From positions 4,681,001 through 4,745,000 of the forward strand of contig NZ_CP067395.1 in assembly GCF_017355525.1 (NCBI RefSeq): a stretch of 64,000 bases of DNA, given 5' to 3'. Below the pieces are notes generated by a model. That model was not told where the DNA came from, ran no database searches, and saw nothing but the letters and a program-made list of their open reading frames with translations. Shown here piece by piece: positions 41,432 through 50,675 of this stretch (position 1 is its first letter; each line of letters opens with the position of its first letter). The position numbers and the translations under genes are program-made. Source of the DNA: Lysobacter enzymogenes (lineage in GTDB: Bacteria; Pseudomonadota; Gammaproteobacteria; Xanthomonadales; Xanthomonadaceae).

Positions 41432-43936
41432 ATGGGCCGCACGATCGCGATGGCGTGGCGGCAGCTGCGCCGCGACCTGAAAGCCGGCGATGTGCGCATC
41501 CTGCTGGCCGCGCTGGTGCTGGCGGTGCTGGCGGTGACCGCGGTCGGCTTCGTCACCGACCGCGCCGAACGCGCGCTGGCGATCGAGGCCAATCGCCTGC
41601 TCGGCGGCGACGCCGTGGTTCGCGCCGACCAGCCGATCGCCGGCAAGTTGCGCGAAGCCGCCAACGCGCCGGAACTTCGCCGCGCCGAAGCCACCGAACT
41701 GCAAACCATGATCCGGGTCGGCGAGCGCCTGCAGCTCGGCGACCTGCGCGCGCTCGGCGCGGGCTTCCCGCTGCGCGGCGCGTTCCGCATCGCCGAGCGC
41801 GCCGGCGGCGCCGAGCGCGACGCGCCCGGCGTGCCCGCGCCGGGTACGGTGTGGATGAGCCAGGCCGGCGCCGACACCCTCGGCGCGAAGATCGGCCAGG
41901 AGATCGCCCTCGGCGACGCGCGCCTGCGCCTGGCCGCGCTGGTGACGCAGGAACCCGACGCGTCGCTGGATTACTTCAACATCGCGCCGAAGGTGTTCCT
42001 CAACCTCGCCGACCTGGCGGGCACCGGTTTGATCCAGCCCGGCAGCCGCATCCGCTATCGCCTGGTCGTGGCCGGCCCGGCCGCGGCGGTGGAGCGCTTC
42101 GTCGCCGCGGCCAAGCCCGCGCTCGGCCGCGGCCAGCGCCTGGAAACCATCGCCGACGCGCGCCCGGAAGTACGCTCCGCGCTCGACCGCGCCGGCCGCT
42201 TCCTCGGCCTCGCCGCGCTGGTGTCGGTGGTGCTGGCGGCGGTCGCGGTGGCGATGGCCGCGCGCCGCCACAGCGAGCGCCATCTGTCCGGCACCGCGGT
42301 GATGCGCTGCCTCGGCGCCAGCCAGCGCACCCTGGTCGGCATCCATGTCGGCGAGATGGTGCTGCTGGGCCTGCTCGCCAGCGCGATCGGCGTGGCGCTC
42401 GCGTTCGCCCTGCAATGGGCGATCGGCGGTTGGCTGGAGCAATCGCTGAAGATGTCGATTCCGCCGGCCGGATGGCTGCCGGCGCTGCAAGGTTTCGGCG
42501 TCGGCCTGGTCGTGCTGCTCGCGTTCGGCGCGCCGCCGGTGCTGGCGCTGCGCCGGGTGCCGGCGCTGCGCGTGCTGCGCCGCGACCTCGACGCCAGCGA
42601 ACCCAGCGCTTGGCTGGTCGCGATCGCCGGGCTCGGCGGGCTGGCCGCCTTGCTGTGGTGGAAAGCCGGTTCGCTGATGCTCGGCGCGTACATGCTGGTC
42701 GGCATCCTGCTGACCTTCGCGGTGCTGGCCTTGCTCGCGCTGGGCCTGATCGTGCTGGTGCGGCGCCTGCGCTCGCGCCTGCGCGGCGCGCTGCGCTACG
42801 GGCTGGCCAACGTCAGCCGGCGCGCCGGAGCCAGCATCGCCCAGGTGTCGGCGCTGGGTTTGGGCCTGATGGCGCTGCTGCTGCTCACCTTCGTGCGCAC
42901 CGATCTGCTCGACCGTTGGCAACTGGCCTTGGCGGCCGACGCGCCGAACCGCTTCATCATCAACGTGCAGCAGGACCAGATGGCCGATGTGCGCCGCTTC
43001 ATCGGCGAACAGGGCATCGGCGCGCCGACCTTGTTCCCGATGATTCGCGCGCGGCTGGTCAGCCACAACGGCCAGCCGGTCACCGGCGACAGCTACGCCG
43101 CGCGTGGCGACCGCGCCAAGCAGCTGGCCGAGCGCGAGTTCAATCTGTCGGTGAGCGATGCGCTGCGCGACGACAACAAGATCGTCGACGGCAAGTTCTG
43201 GGCGCCGCACAAGCTGGCGCAGCCGGAGGTGTCGGTCGAGGAAGGCTTCGCCGAAACCCTGGGCTGGAAGGTCGGCGACCGGATCGGTTTCGACATCGCC
43301 GGGCAGCCGTATCAGGCGAAAATCACCAGCCTGCGCAAGGTCGATTGGGAAAGCTTCAAGCCGAACTTCTTCGTGATCGGCTCGCCCGGCTCGATGGACG
43401 GCTACGCGGCCAGCTACATCACCGCGATCAGCGTGCCGGCGGCCAATACGCGCTTCACTTCGCAATTGGTCGAGCGGTTCCCGAACCTGTCGGTGATCGA
43501 CGTCGAGCAGGTGCTCAAGCAGGTGCGCAGCACCGCCGACCAGGTCTCGACCGTGGTCGAGGTGGTGTTCTACTTCTCGCTGTTCGCCGGCGTGCTGGTG
43601 TTGATGGCGGCGGTCAGCGCGAGCCAGGACGAGCGCCTGCTCGAAGGCGGGGTGATGCGCGTGCTCGGCGGCAGCCGCTGGCAGCTGCGGCTGGCGCAGG
43701 CTTCGGAGTTCGCGGCGATCGGGCTATTGTCGGGGTTGGTCGCGGCGATCGCGGCCTCGGTGCTGGCCGGCGTGGTCGCGGTGCAGGTGTTCGATCTGCC
43801 GTGGTCGTTCGACTGGCGCATGGCCGCGGCCGGCGGCGCGGCGGGCATGCTCGCGGCGTTGGCGGCGGGGATGTTCGCGACGCGGCGGGTGTTGGATGCG
43901 CCGCCTTCGGTGACGTTGCGCGAACTGCAGAACTGA
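41432..43936 (+). CDS. ybbP: ABC transporter permease (YbbP-like, FtsX domains)
   Basis: The 834-residue inner-membrane protein begins MGRTIAMAWRQLRRDLKAGDVRILLAAL (in part), with membrane helices near the N-terminus, around 235-400 and 440-490, and at the C-terminus. A large periplasmic domain lies between helices, and two FtsX-type regions are present (for example RFLGLAALVSVVLAAVAVAMAARRH and SLFAGVLVLMAAVSASQDER, in part). It is the permease partner of YbbA, one nt downstream. Length is normal for the family. Substrate unknown. Confidence 0.9.
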   Translation: MGRTIAMAWRQLRRDLKAGDVRILLAALVLAVLAVTAVGFVTDRAERALAIEANRLLGGDAVVRADQPIAGKLREAANAPELRRAEATELQTMIRVGERLQLGDLRALGAGFPLRGAFRIAERAGGAERDAPGVPAPGTVWMSQAGADTLGAKIGQEIALGDARLRLAALVTQEPDASLDYFNIAPKVFLNLADLAGTGLIQPGSRIRYRLVVAGPAAAVERFVAAAKPALGRGQRLETIADARPEVRSALDRAGRFLGLAALVSVVLAAVAVAMAARRHSERHLSGTAVMRCLGASQRTLVGIHVGEMVLLGLLASAIGVALAFALQWAIGGWLEQSLKMSIPPAGWLPALQGFGVGLVVLLAFGAPPVLALRRVPALRVLRRDLDASEPSAWLVAIAGLGGLAALLWWKAGSLMLGAYMLVGILLTFAVLALLALGLIVLVRRLRSRLRGALRYGLANVSRRAGASIAQVSALGLGLMALLLLTFVRTDLLDRWQLALAADAPNRFIINVQQDQMADVRRFIGEQGIGAPTLFPMIRARLVSHNGQPVTGDSYAARGDRAKQLAEREFNLSVSDALRDDNKIVDGKFWAPHKLAQPEVSVEEGFAETLGWKVGDRIGFDIAGQPYQAKITSLRKVDWESFKPNFFVIGSPGSMDGYAASYITAISVPAANTRFTSQLVERFPNLSVIDVEQVLKQVRSTADQVSTVVEVVFYFSLFAGVLVLMAAVSASQDERLLEGGVMRVLGGSRWQLRLAQASEFAAIGLLSGLVAAIAASVLAGVVAVQVFDLPWSFDWRMAAAGGAAGMLAALAAGMFATRRVLDAPPSVTLRELQN

Positions 43937-43944
43937 GGCCGCGT

Positions 43945-44140
43945 TGCCCTCATCCGCCCCTTCGGGGCACCTTCTCCCGCTAGCGGGAGAAGGGACAGCG
44001 AGCGACGCTTGCGCTTTGAAGCCCCTCTCCCGCTTGCGGGGTGAGGGGCCGCGCTTGCGAGCCACTGGCTCGCGCGGCGCCGAACGCCCGAACGCCATGC
44101 GTTCGGGCCGGGGTGGGGTTGGGGTGAGGGCCGCCGCTAA
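43945..44140. repeat. CCCTCATCCGCCCC-type intergenic repeat
   Basis: The gap between ybbP and the next gene carries several complementary words. CTTCTCCCGC-TA-GCGGGAGAAG gives a 10-bp perfect stem, and a second copy reads CCCTCTCCCGC with GCGGGGTGAGGG. The tail GGGGTGGGGTTGGGGTGAGGG resembles repeats seen in Xanthomonadaceae intergenic regions. It has hairpin potential and may end transcription of both converging units. Confidence 0.65.
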
Positions 44141-44394
44141 ACGCTCAACTGCGGCTCCGCCTCGAACCTGCGCGCATACCCGCGCTCCTCGGCCACGCGT
44201 TCGATTTCGCCGTCGGCCAGTTCCGGCGCCGCATACACCGCATACGCGATCTCGCCTTCGCGCAATCCCACGTGATGCAGCCGATAACGCGCAGTGCCGC
44301 TGCCGGTGTTCGGCGGATAGTGGCGCGGCGGCGCGCCGCCTTCCAGATCGAGTTCGCTGTTGTCGACAGTGCCGCCGACGAAGAGGGCTCGCAT
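44137..44394 (-). CDS. hypothetical protein, 85 residues
   Basis: From ATG 44394 (AGGAG nine nt upstream) the product begins MRALFVGGTVDNSELDLEGG and contains YRLHHVGLREGEIAYAVYA and a Glu-rich C-terminal helix. An upstream ATG at 44427 is in frame but lacks such a site. No family is recognised; it looks like a small soluble beta-alpha protein. It is followed by a repeat and stands between converging genes. Confidence 0.6.
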   Translation of the reverse strand: MRALFVGGTVDNSELDLEGGAPPRHYPPNTGSGTARYRLHHVGLREGEIAYAVYAAPELADGEIERVAEERGYARRFEAEPQLSV

Positions 44395-44494
44395 CGCGAA
44401 ACGCTCCTGTGATGGACCAGGTTTCATCCTCGCGGCGCGCGCGTTGGCTGCGGATGAAGCGGATGTTGCCGCGATGCGAAACGGCCGGCCCGGA

Positions 44495-45301
44495 TCATTC
44501 GCCCGGCGAGAGATGCCCGGAGAACACCCGATGCTTCGGATGCAAGCGCAGCCACGCGGTCTGCGCGAGCAGCAATACGCCGATGCCGGCCGCGGTCCAC
44601 GCCGCCACCGTCGCGCCCGGCAGGGCCGATGCGGATTGTTTCGCGTACACCCCGGCCAAACCCCACAGCGCCGCCAATACGAATCCGGCGCTGCCGCGCA
44701 GGCGCGCGTTCAACGCCAGCAACACCAGCGCCGCGGCCGCGAACAGGCCCAGGCTCCAGTCCAGCATCGCCTGGGTCGGCAGCAGCCGGTAGGCCACGAT
44801 CACCTGCGCGGTGTTCAGGAACGCCGCCAGCGCCAGCCAGCCGGCGTGCAGCGACAGCGCGAACGTGGCCCAGCCGCGCTGGCCCGGCAGCGGCGTGGGG
44901 TCGCGCGCCAGCGCCACGGCGGCCCAGGCCAGGCAGGCCAAGGCCAGCCAGATCGTCGCCAGCGCCAGCCAGAACCACTGCTGCGAGAACAGCGGCATCC
45001 ACAACGCGGTCAGGGTGAAGCCGGCCGCGGCCGCGGGACGCACCCGCTGCAAGGTGTCGTCCTCGCGCCGGCGCGACCCCAGTTGCCACACGGCGAAGGC
45101 CAGATCGAGCAGGAAAATCAGGCCCCAGATCGCGAAGGCGTAGCCGGCGGCGACCAGCAAAGTGGGGTAGCGGTCGGAGATTTCGCCGTTGTCGGGGCCG
45201 AAATAGCCTTGCTGCGAAAACCAGGCCACCGCCGGCATCAGTGCGGCCGCGATCAGCACGGGCAGGCGCACGGGCGCTCCTTGCGTCGATTGCGATGCCA
45301 C
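44495..45301 (-). CDS. multi-pass membrane protein, TspO/MBR-like
   Basis: The 268-residue protein has about seven hydrophobic helices and Trp-rich stretches (FAIWGLIFLLDLAFAVWQLG, LWMPLFSQQWFWLALATIWLAL). The pattern YAFAIWGLIFLL resembles the tryptophan-rich sensory (TspO/MBR-related) family, which is often longer in this group of bacteria. Ligand and role are not clear. It starts shortly before the divergent rsmC gene. Confidence 0.6.
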   Translation of the reverse strand: MASQSTQGAPVRLPVLIAAALMPAVAWFSQQGYFGPDNGEISDRYPTLLVAAGYAFAIWGLIFLLDLAFAVWQLGSRRREDDTLQRVRPAAAAGFTLTALWMPLFSQQWFWLALATIWLALACLAWAAVALARDPTPLPGQRGWATFALSLHAGWLALAAFLNTAQVIVAYRLLPTQAMLDWSLGLFAAAALVLLALNARLRGSAGFVLAALWGLAGVYAKQSASALPGATVAAWTAAGIGVLLLAQTAWLRLHPKHRVFSGHLSPGE

Positions 45302-45367
45302 ACCCTAACCCGCGCCCGCGTAAAATCGGCGCGATGAACCTTTCCGCCCTTCCGGCTAGTGCCCGCC

Positions 45368-46420
45368 ATGCGCGTTGACCGATCCGACGACGCGCTCGAG
45401 ACCCTGTTCCAACCCATCGCCGACGGCGTGTTGGCCTGGCCCGGCGAGGCCTTGTTCCTGCGCGCGCGCGACGGCCTCGGCCTGCGCCAGGCGCCGCGGC
45501 CGGGGCTGGTGTGCGAGCAGGACTTCAAGCCCGCCGCCGACGCGCTGGAGCGCGGCGGCCTGGACGTGGTCGATCTGGAAGCGCTGGATCCGCAGCGCCG
45601 TTTCCCGCTGGTGCTGGTGCTGCCGCCGCGCCAGCGCGAGGAGGCGCGCGCGCTGTTCGCCCAGGCCGTGGCGCGCTGCGCGCCGGGCGGGCGGGTGCTG
45701 GCCTGCCTGCGCAACGACGAAGGCGCGCGTTCGGGCGAAGACGACCTGGCCAAGCTCGCCGGCAAGGTCGGTCACCTGTCCAAGCGCAAATGCCGCGCGT
45801 TCTGGACCGCGCCGCTGCAAGGCCCGGCCGACCCCGCGCTGGCGCGCGCCTGGGCCGCGCTGGACGCGCCGCGCGAGATCCTCGGCGGCCGTTTCCGCAG
45901 CCGCCCCGGCGTGTTCGCCTGGGACCGCATCGACCCGGCCTCGGCCCTGCTCGCCGCGCACCTGCCGGCCGATCTGTCCGGCCGCGCCGCCGACCTCGGC
46001 GCCGGTTACGGCTATCTCGCCGCCGAACTGCTGGCGCGCTGCCCGCGCATCGCCGCGCTCGACCTGTACGAAGCCCAGGCGCGCGCGGTCGCGCTGGCCC
46101 GCCACAACCTCGACGGCGCGCGGGTGCCGGTGGAAAGCTTCTGGCACGACGTCACCGCCGGACTGCCGCGCCGCTACGACGTCATCGTCAGCAACCCGCC
46201 GTTCCACGCCCAGGGCCGCGAGGAGCGCCCCGACATCGGCCGCCGCTTCATCGAAGTGGCGGCGCAGTCGCTCGAGCGCGGCGGCCGTTTCTGGATGGTC
46301 GCCAACCGCCACCTGCCGTACGAACACGCGCTCGGCGAACACTTCGGCGAAGTCCGCACCGTCGCCCAGGACGGCGGCTTCAAGGTGGTCGAAGCGCGCG
46401 GCGCGCGGGGCCGGGCATGA
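45368..46420 (+). CDS. rsmC: rRNA guanine-N2 methyltransferase (RsmC-like)
   Basis: The 350-residue protein has a degenerate N-terminal Rossmann-like half and a C-terminal methyltransferase half with the SAM motif AADLGAGYGYLAAELLA and the base-methylation motif IVSNPPFH. This double-domain layout matches RsmC, which methylates G1207 of 16S rRNA in E. coli. A GTG at 45359 is in frame, but the ATG at 45368 looks better. Its stop overlaps the rsuA start (ATGA), so it is coupled to another 16S rRNA modification gene. Confidence 0.82.
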   Translation: MRVDRSDDALETLFQPIADGVLAWPGEALFLRARDGLGLRQAPRPGLVCEQDFKPAADALERGGLDVVDLEALDPQRRFPLVLVLPPRQREEARALFAQAVARCAPGGRVLACLRNDEGARSGEDDLAKLAGKVGHLSKRKCRAFWTAPLQGPADPALARAWAALDAPREILGGRFRSRPGVFAWDRIDPASALLAAHLPADLSGRAADLGAGYGYLAAELLARCPRIAALDLYEAQARAVALARHNLDGARVPVESFWHDVTAGLPRRYDVIVSNPPFHAQGREERPDIGRRFIEVAAQSLERGGRFWMVANRHLPYEHALGEHFGEVRTVAQDGGFKVVEARGARGRA

Positions 46421-47118
46421 AGCTGGTCAAGCTGATCGCCAATCTCGGCTACGGCAGCCGCAAGGACGCCGCGGCGATGTTCCGCCAGGGCCGCGTCACC
46501 GATGCCGACGGCGAAGTGCTGTACGCCGACGATCAGGTCGATCACGCTGCGATCCGCATCGACGGCGAACCGCTCGACCCGCCGGCCGGCCTCGCGCTGA
46601 TGCTGCACAAGCCGGTCGGCTACACCTGTTCGACCAAGGACCCCGGCCGCGTCGTCTACGACCTGCTGCCGCCGCGGTTCCGCCTGCGCTCGCCGTTGCT
46701 GTCGCCGGTCGGCCGGCTCGACCGCGACACCAGCGGCCTGCTGCTGATGACCGACGACGGCGCCTTGCTGCACCGGATCGTTTCGCCGAAAGCCAAGCTC
46801 GGCAAGGTCTATGAAGCTACCCTGGCCTCGGACCTGCGCGGCGACGAGGCGGCGGTGTTCGCCAGCGGCGAGCTGATGCTGGAAGCGGAAAAAACCCCGC
46901 TGGCGCCGGCCGCGATGGAAACGCTGGCGCCGCGGCAGGCGCGGCTGACCCTTACCGAAGGCCGCTACCACCAGGTGCGGCGGATGTTCGCCGCGGTCGG
47001 CAACCACGTCGACGCGCTGCACCGCGCGCGCATCGGCGGCCTGTCGCTGCAAGACCTGCCGAGCGGGCAATGGCGCACGCTCGATTCCACCGATCTCGAG
47101 ACTCTGTTCCGTGGCTGA
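46417..47118 (+). CDS. rsuA: 16S rRNA pseudouridine synthase RsuA
   Basis: The 233-residue protein begins MKLVKLIANLGYGSRKDAAAMFRQGRV (in part), a small S4-like RNA-binding domain. It has the catalytic motif GRLDRDTSGLLLMTDDG with the active Asp, and a C-terminal YHQVRRMFAAVGNHVDALHR. It fits RsuA, which makes pseudouridine 516 of 16S rRNA. It overlaps rsmC by 4 nt and the HAD gene by 8 nt. Confidence 0.88.
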   Translation: MKLVKLIANLGYGSRKDAAAMFRQGRVTDADGEVLYADDQVDHAAIRIDGEPLDPPAGLALMLHKPVGYTCSTKDPGRVVYDLLPPRFRLRSPLLSPVGRLDRDTSGLLLMTDDGALLHRIVSPKAKLGKVYEATLASDLRGDEAAVFASGELMLEAEKTPLAPAAMETLAPRQARLTLTEGRYHQVRRMFAAVGNHVDALHRARIGGLSLQDLPSGQWRTLDSTDLETLFRG

Positions 47119-47812
47119 CACCGCCGTAGCTTTGGATTTCGTCCCCGACGCCGTGTTGTTCGACATGGACGGGCTGATGCTCGACAGCGAGCAGGCGATG
47201 CTGGAAACCTGGCGCGAGGCGGCGATCGCCGAAAACCTCGCGGCCGAAGACGCGGTGTGGCTGGCGATGGTCGGCATGCACGACCGCGCCAGCCTCGCTC
47301 ACCTCAGCGGCCACTTCGGCGACGACGCCGCGGTCCGTTTGCGCGACACCAGCTACCGCCTCTACGACGCGCGCGTCGCCGCCGGCCTGCCGCGCAAGAG
47401 CGGTTTGCTGGAATTGCTCGACCTGCTCGAAGCGCACGGCGTGCCCAAGGCCGTCGCGACCTCGACCCAGCGCCCGCGCGCGCTGGCCAAGCTGGCCGCG
47501 AGTGGGCTGATCGGCCGCTTCGACGCCATCGTCGCCGGCAGCGACGTCGAACATCCCAAGCCGGCGCCGGACATCTACCTGCTGGCCGCGCGCGAACTCG
47601 GCGTCGACGTGCGCCGCTGCGTGGTGCTGGAGGATTCCGAACCCGGCGTGCGCGCGGCGCTGGCGGCCGGGGCGACGCCGATCCAGGTGCCGGACCTGGT
47701 CGCGCCGGGCGCGGAGCTGCGCGCGTTCGGCCATCGCATCGTGGCGTCGCTGGAGCAGGCGCGCGGGTTGTTGGAGCGGGTGCTGGCGCGCGGCGCGGCG
47801 CAGGCCGGTTGA
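47111..47812 (+). CDS. HAD-family hydrolase (phosphatase/phosphomutase-like)
   Basis: The 233-residue protein has HAD motif I LFDMDGLMLDSE, motif II ATSTQRP, and motif III/IV HPKPAPDIYLLAA and VLEDSEPGVRAA. It fits the beta-phosphoglucomutase/phosphoglycolate-phosphatase group, acting on small phosphorylated metabolites. The GTG start overlaps rsuA by 8 nt, so it is the last gene of the rsmC-rsuA operon. The exact substrate is unknown. Confidence 0.88.
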   Translation: MADTAVALDFVPDAVLFDMDGLMLDSEQAMLETWREAAIAENLAAEDAVWLAMVGMHDRASLAHLSGHFGDDAAVRLRDTSYRLYDARVAAGLPRKSGLLELLDLLEAHGVPKAVATSTQRPRALAKLAASGLIGRFDAIVAGSDVEHPKPAPDIYLLAARELGVDVRRCVVLEDSEPGVRAALAAGATPIQVPDLVAPGAELRAFGHRIVASLEQARGLLERVLARGAAQAG

Positions 47813-47831
47813 GCCTGCGCCGTGGGTGCGT

Positions 47832-48389
47832 TCAGCCGCTGAAATTCCAGTCCGACAGCTTGCGCCAACCGTCGGCGCCGAGCTTCTCCAGCGTCGCCAG
47901 ATTGCGTTCGACGATCGCGTCGGGGTCCGGAAACGCCGCCACCGCGCGCTCCACGCTGCTTTCGCGCAGCAGGTGCAGGGTGGGGTAGGGCGAGCGATTG
48001 GTGCAGTTGCCGACGTCGTCTTCCGCGGTGCCGGCGAACTGGTACTGCGGATGGAAGCTGGCGATCTGGATTTCGCCCTCCAGGTCCAGCAGCGCCACCG
48101 CTTCGTCGGCGAGGTCGAGGAAGTCGTTGAATTCGAGAAAATCGTTCAACGCCTGCGGATGGATCAGCAAGGTGGTGTCGATCTTGTCGGCGTCGGTCTG
48201 CTCCAGCAGCACCAGTTCCGACGACAGTTCTTCCAGCAACTGCTCCGGCGTGCTCGCGTAGCTGAGCACGAAGCGTACCTGGCCCTTGGCCAGCACCGCC
48301 TTGGCGAACGGGCACAGGTTCAGCCCGATCACCGCGCGCTCCAGCCAGCGGCGGGTTTCGGCGACAGGGTCGGGTCCGTACTCGTTCAC
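47832..48389 (-). CDS. DUF1415-family protein
   Basis: The 185-residue protein begins MNEYGPDPVAETRRWLERAVIGLNLCPFAKAV (in part). It contains SPYPTLHLLRE and HPQALNDFLEFNDFLD, stretches typical of DUF1415. The conserved LNLCPFA Cys is present. Function is unknown in the family. It converges on the HAD gene and is followed by yajQ in the same direction (22-nt gap), so the two may be cotranscribed. Confidence 0.88.
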   Translation of the reverse strand: MNEYGPDPVAETRRWLERAVIGLNLCPFAKAVLAKGQVRFVLSYASTPEQLLEELSSELVLLEQTDADKIDTTLLIHPQALNDFLEFNDFLDLADEAVALLDLEGEIQIASFHPQYQFAGTAEDDVGNCTNRSPYPTLHLLRESSVERAVAAFPDPDAIVERNLATLEKLGADGWRKLSDWNFSG

Positions 48390-48411
48390 GGCAGCGGCCT
48401 GGCTCAGGTAA

Positions 48412-48894
48412 TCAGTCGCGGAAGTTGTCGTACTGCAACGGACGCTCGAAATCGCCGGCGCGCAGCAGCGCGATCGCGGCCTGCAAGTCGTCGCGCTTCT
48501 TGCCGGTCACGCGCAGCTTGTCGCCGTTGATCTGGGTCTCGACCTTGAGCTTGGCGTCCTTGATCGCCGCGGCGATCTTCTTGGCCAGCTTCTGCTCGAT
48601 GCCCTGCTGCACGGTGATCTTCTGCCGCGCGCCGGCCAAGTTGGTCTCGATGTCGCCGAACTCCAGGCAGCGCGCGTCGATCTGCCGCGCCGACAGGCGT
48701 TGGCGCAGGATCTGGGTCATCTGCTCGAGCTGGAACTCGCTCGGCGCCGACTGGCTGATCTGCTTGTCGTCGAGCACGAACTTGGCGTCCACGCCCTTGA
48801 AATCGAAGCGGGTCGACAGCTCGCGGTTGGCCTGGTCGACCGCGTTGGTGAGTTCGTGGGTATCGACTTCGGAAACCACGTCGAAAGAAGGCAT
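48412..48894 (-). CDS. yajQ: YajQ-family nucleotide-binding protein
   Basis: The 160-residue protein begins MPSFDVVSEVDTHELTNAVDQANRE (in part) and contains FDFKG and the second repeat KKIAAAIKDAKLKVETQINGD (in part), standard for YajQ. In Xanthomonas a YajQ protein binds cyclic di-GMP and acts with a LysR regulator; that is known of the family and not shown here. The family-typical start at 48894 was chosen over the upstream in-frame codons. Confidence 0.93.
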   Translation of the reverse strand: MPSFDVVSEVDTHELTNAVDQANRELSTRFDFKGVDAKFVLDDKQISQSAPSEFQLEQMTQILRQRLSARQIDARCLEFGDIETNLAGARQKITVQQGIEQKLAKKIAAAIKDAKLKVETQINGDKLRVTGKKRDDLQAAIALLRAGDFERPLQYDNFRD

Positions 48895-49170
48895 GGCGCA
48901 CTCGCACAGTGGGGGGAAACGCCGCACAGGGTAGCGCAAGCGCGGCGGCGATACGCAGTGTTGCAGCCGCGGGCGGCCCGGGATTGACGCCGGCGCGACG
49001 CGGCGCGCCTAGAATGGACCTCCCAGCGTCCGCCGCCTGCCGCCGCGCCCACGACCGCGGTGCGCAGGCCGATCAGGCCCTTCATGCCGCGCCAGCCGAT
49101 CGGGCCGGCGCGGGCCGATCCGCCGATCAGGCCGCCGCTGCGTCCCGTCCACGCCACCTGGAATCCCCCC

Positions 49171-50226
49171 ATGCTCAAGACCGCAGCCTACGCCGCGCAG
49201 AACGCGCATTCGTCCCTGGCCCCGTTCTCGATCGACCGCCGCGAACCCGGCCCGGACGACGTTCTGATCGACATCCTGTATTGCGGCGTTTGCCACTCCG
49301 ACATCCATCAGGCCCGCGACGAATGGGGCGGCTCGATCTTCCCGATGGTGCCGGGCCACGAAATCGTCGGCCGGGTCGCCCAGGTCGGCGCCAACGTCAA
49401 GACCTTCAAGGCCGGCGACGCCGTCGGCGTCGGCTGCTTCGTCGACTCCTGCCGCGAATGCGCGCAGTGCAAGGCCGGCGAGGAGCAGTACTGCGACCAG
49501 GGCATGACCGGCACCTACAACTCGACCGAACGCGGCAACGGCGCGCCGACCTACGGCGGCTACTCGACCCGCATCACCGTCGACCAGGCCTATGTGCTGC
49601 GCATTCCCGAGTCGATCCCGCTCGACCGCGCCGCGCCGCTGCTGTGCGCCGGCATCACCACCTATTCGCCGCTGCGCCATTACGGCGTCAAGGCCGGCGA
49701 CGAACTGGCCGTGGTCGGCCTCGGCGGCCTCGGCCACATGGCGGTCAAGCTGGCGGTGGCGATGGGCGCGCGGGTGACGGTGCTGAGCACGTCCGAATCC
49801 AAGCGCGAGGCCGCGCTGGCGCTCGGCGCGCACGCCTTCGCCGCGACCCGCGAGAAGGAAACCTTCAAGCGCCTGGCGCGCAGCTTCGACTTCATCATCG
49901 ACACGGTCTCGGGCGAGCACGACTACAACGCCTACCTGAGCCTGCTCAAGGTCGACGGCACGATGGTGCTGCTGGGCGTGCCGGAAAAGCCCGCGGCGGT
50001 CGCCGCCGGTTCGCTGATCATGCAGCGGCGCAAGCTCGGCGGTTCGCTGATCGGCGGCATCCGCGAGACCCAGGAAATGCTCGACTTCTGCGCCGAGCAC
50101 GGGGTCGCGTCGGACATCGAGCTGATCGGGATCGAGTCGATCAACGAGGCTTACGAGCGGATGCTCAAGGGCGATGTGCGCTATCGGTTCGTGATCGATA
50201 TCGCCAGCCTCGACAAGATGGTCTGA
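49171..50226 (+). CDS. zinc-dependent alcohol dehydrogenase (cinnamyl-type, YahK-like)
   Basis: The 351-residue protein has the catalytic zinc motif CGVCHSDIH and GHEIVGRV, the structural zinc cysteines in SCRECAQCKAGEEQYC, and the NAD(P) motif VVGLGGLGHMAVKLA. It belongs to the cinnamyl-alcohol-dehydrogenase-type NADP-dependent aldehyde reductases such as YahK. A broad aldehyde substrate range is likely. The ATG at 49171 was chosen because upstream residues are Pro/Arg-rich. It is a single gene divergent from yajQ. Confidence 0.92.
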   Translation: MLKTAAYAAQNAHSSLAPFSIDRREPGPDDVLIDILYCGVCHSDIHQARDEWGGSIFPMVPGHEIVGRVAQVGANVKTFKAGDAVGVGCFVDSCRECAQCKAGEEQYCDQGMTGTYNSTERGNGAPTYGGYSTRITVDQAYVLRIPESIPLDRAAPLLCAGITTYSPLRHYGVKAGDELAVVGLGGLGHMAVKLAVAMGARVTVLSTSESKREAALALGAHAFAATREKETFKRLARSFDFIIDTVSGEHDYNAYLSLLKVDGTMVLLGVPEKPAAVAAGSLIMQRRKLGGSLIGGIRETQEMLDFCAEHGVASDIELIGIESINEAYERMLKGDVRYRFVIDIASLDKMV

Positions 50227-50345
50227 GCGTAGCTGTTCGCAGGCCCCTGGCGTTTTCGCGGAAGCGGGGACGCCAGGGGCTCGCCGCGGTTGTACGCTGA
50301 AGTCTCTGGATTCCCGCTTTCGCGGGAATGACGGTTGGGACAGGA

Positions 50346-50479
50346 ACTTCGAATTCCCATTGCCGTCATTTCCGCGAACACGGGAATCCAGGGCTCCGCC
50401 GCTAGGAGAGATTCGAGACGCCTCTCCCAGCCGCCATTCCCGCGGACGCGGGAATCCAGGGCTCCATCGTGGGAGAGGG
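50346..50479 (+). repeat. tandem REP-composite unit 1 (134 bp)
   Basis: The unit runs from ACTTCGAATTCCC to the next occurrence of the same word at 50480. It contains two palindromic modules, each ending GGGAATCCAGGGCTCC, joined by CTAGGAGAGATTCGAGACGC. Confidence 0.85.
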
Positions 50480-50601
50480 ACTTCGAATTCCCGTTGTCGT
50501 CATTTCAGCGAACACGGGAATCCAGGGCTCCGACGCTAGGAGAGATTCGAGACGCCTCTCCCAGCCGTCATTCCCGCGGACGCGGGAATCCAGGGCTCCA
50601 T
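50480..50601 (+). repeat. tandem REP-composite unit 2 (partial)
   Basis: This second unit repeats unit 1 with few substitutions and stops after the second module, about 12 bp short of a full period. Confidence 0.85.
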
Positions 50602-50675
50602 CGCGATTCGCCCCTGAAGTCTGCGCATCGCAACCTGCACAGCGAGCGGCACCCGCGGGCCGCTAGACTGCCCGC

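Larger units (their letters stand above)
50227..50675. other. repeat-filled intergenic region
   Basis: This 449-bp region contains no credible gene. It is filled with palindromic REP-like modules of the type TTCCCGCG-N-ACGCGGGAA-TCCAGGGCTCC (shown in parts), several in direct order. Two long tandem units (134-bp period) are annotated separately. The left edge has a further module near 50309. Confidence 0.75.

Noticed and set aside
50227..50675. The tandem modules as a possible CRISPR array or origin
   Set aside because: The period is 134 bp with internal palindromes and no unique spacers of regular length. No DnaA-box cluster or replication gene is near.
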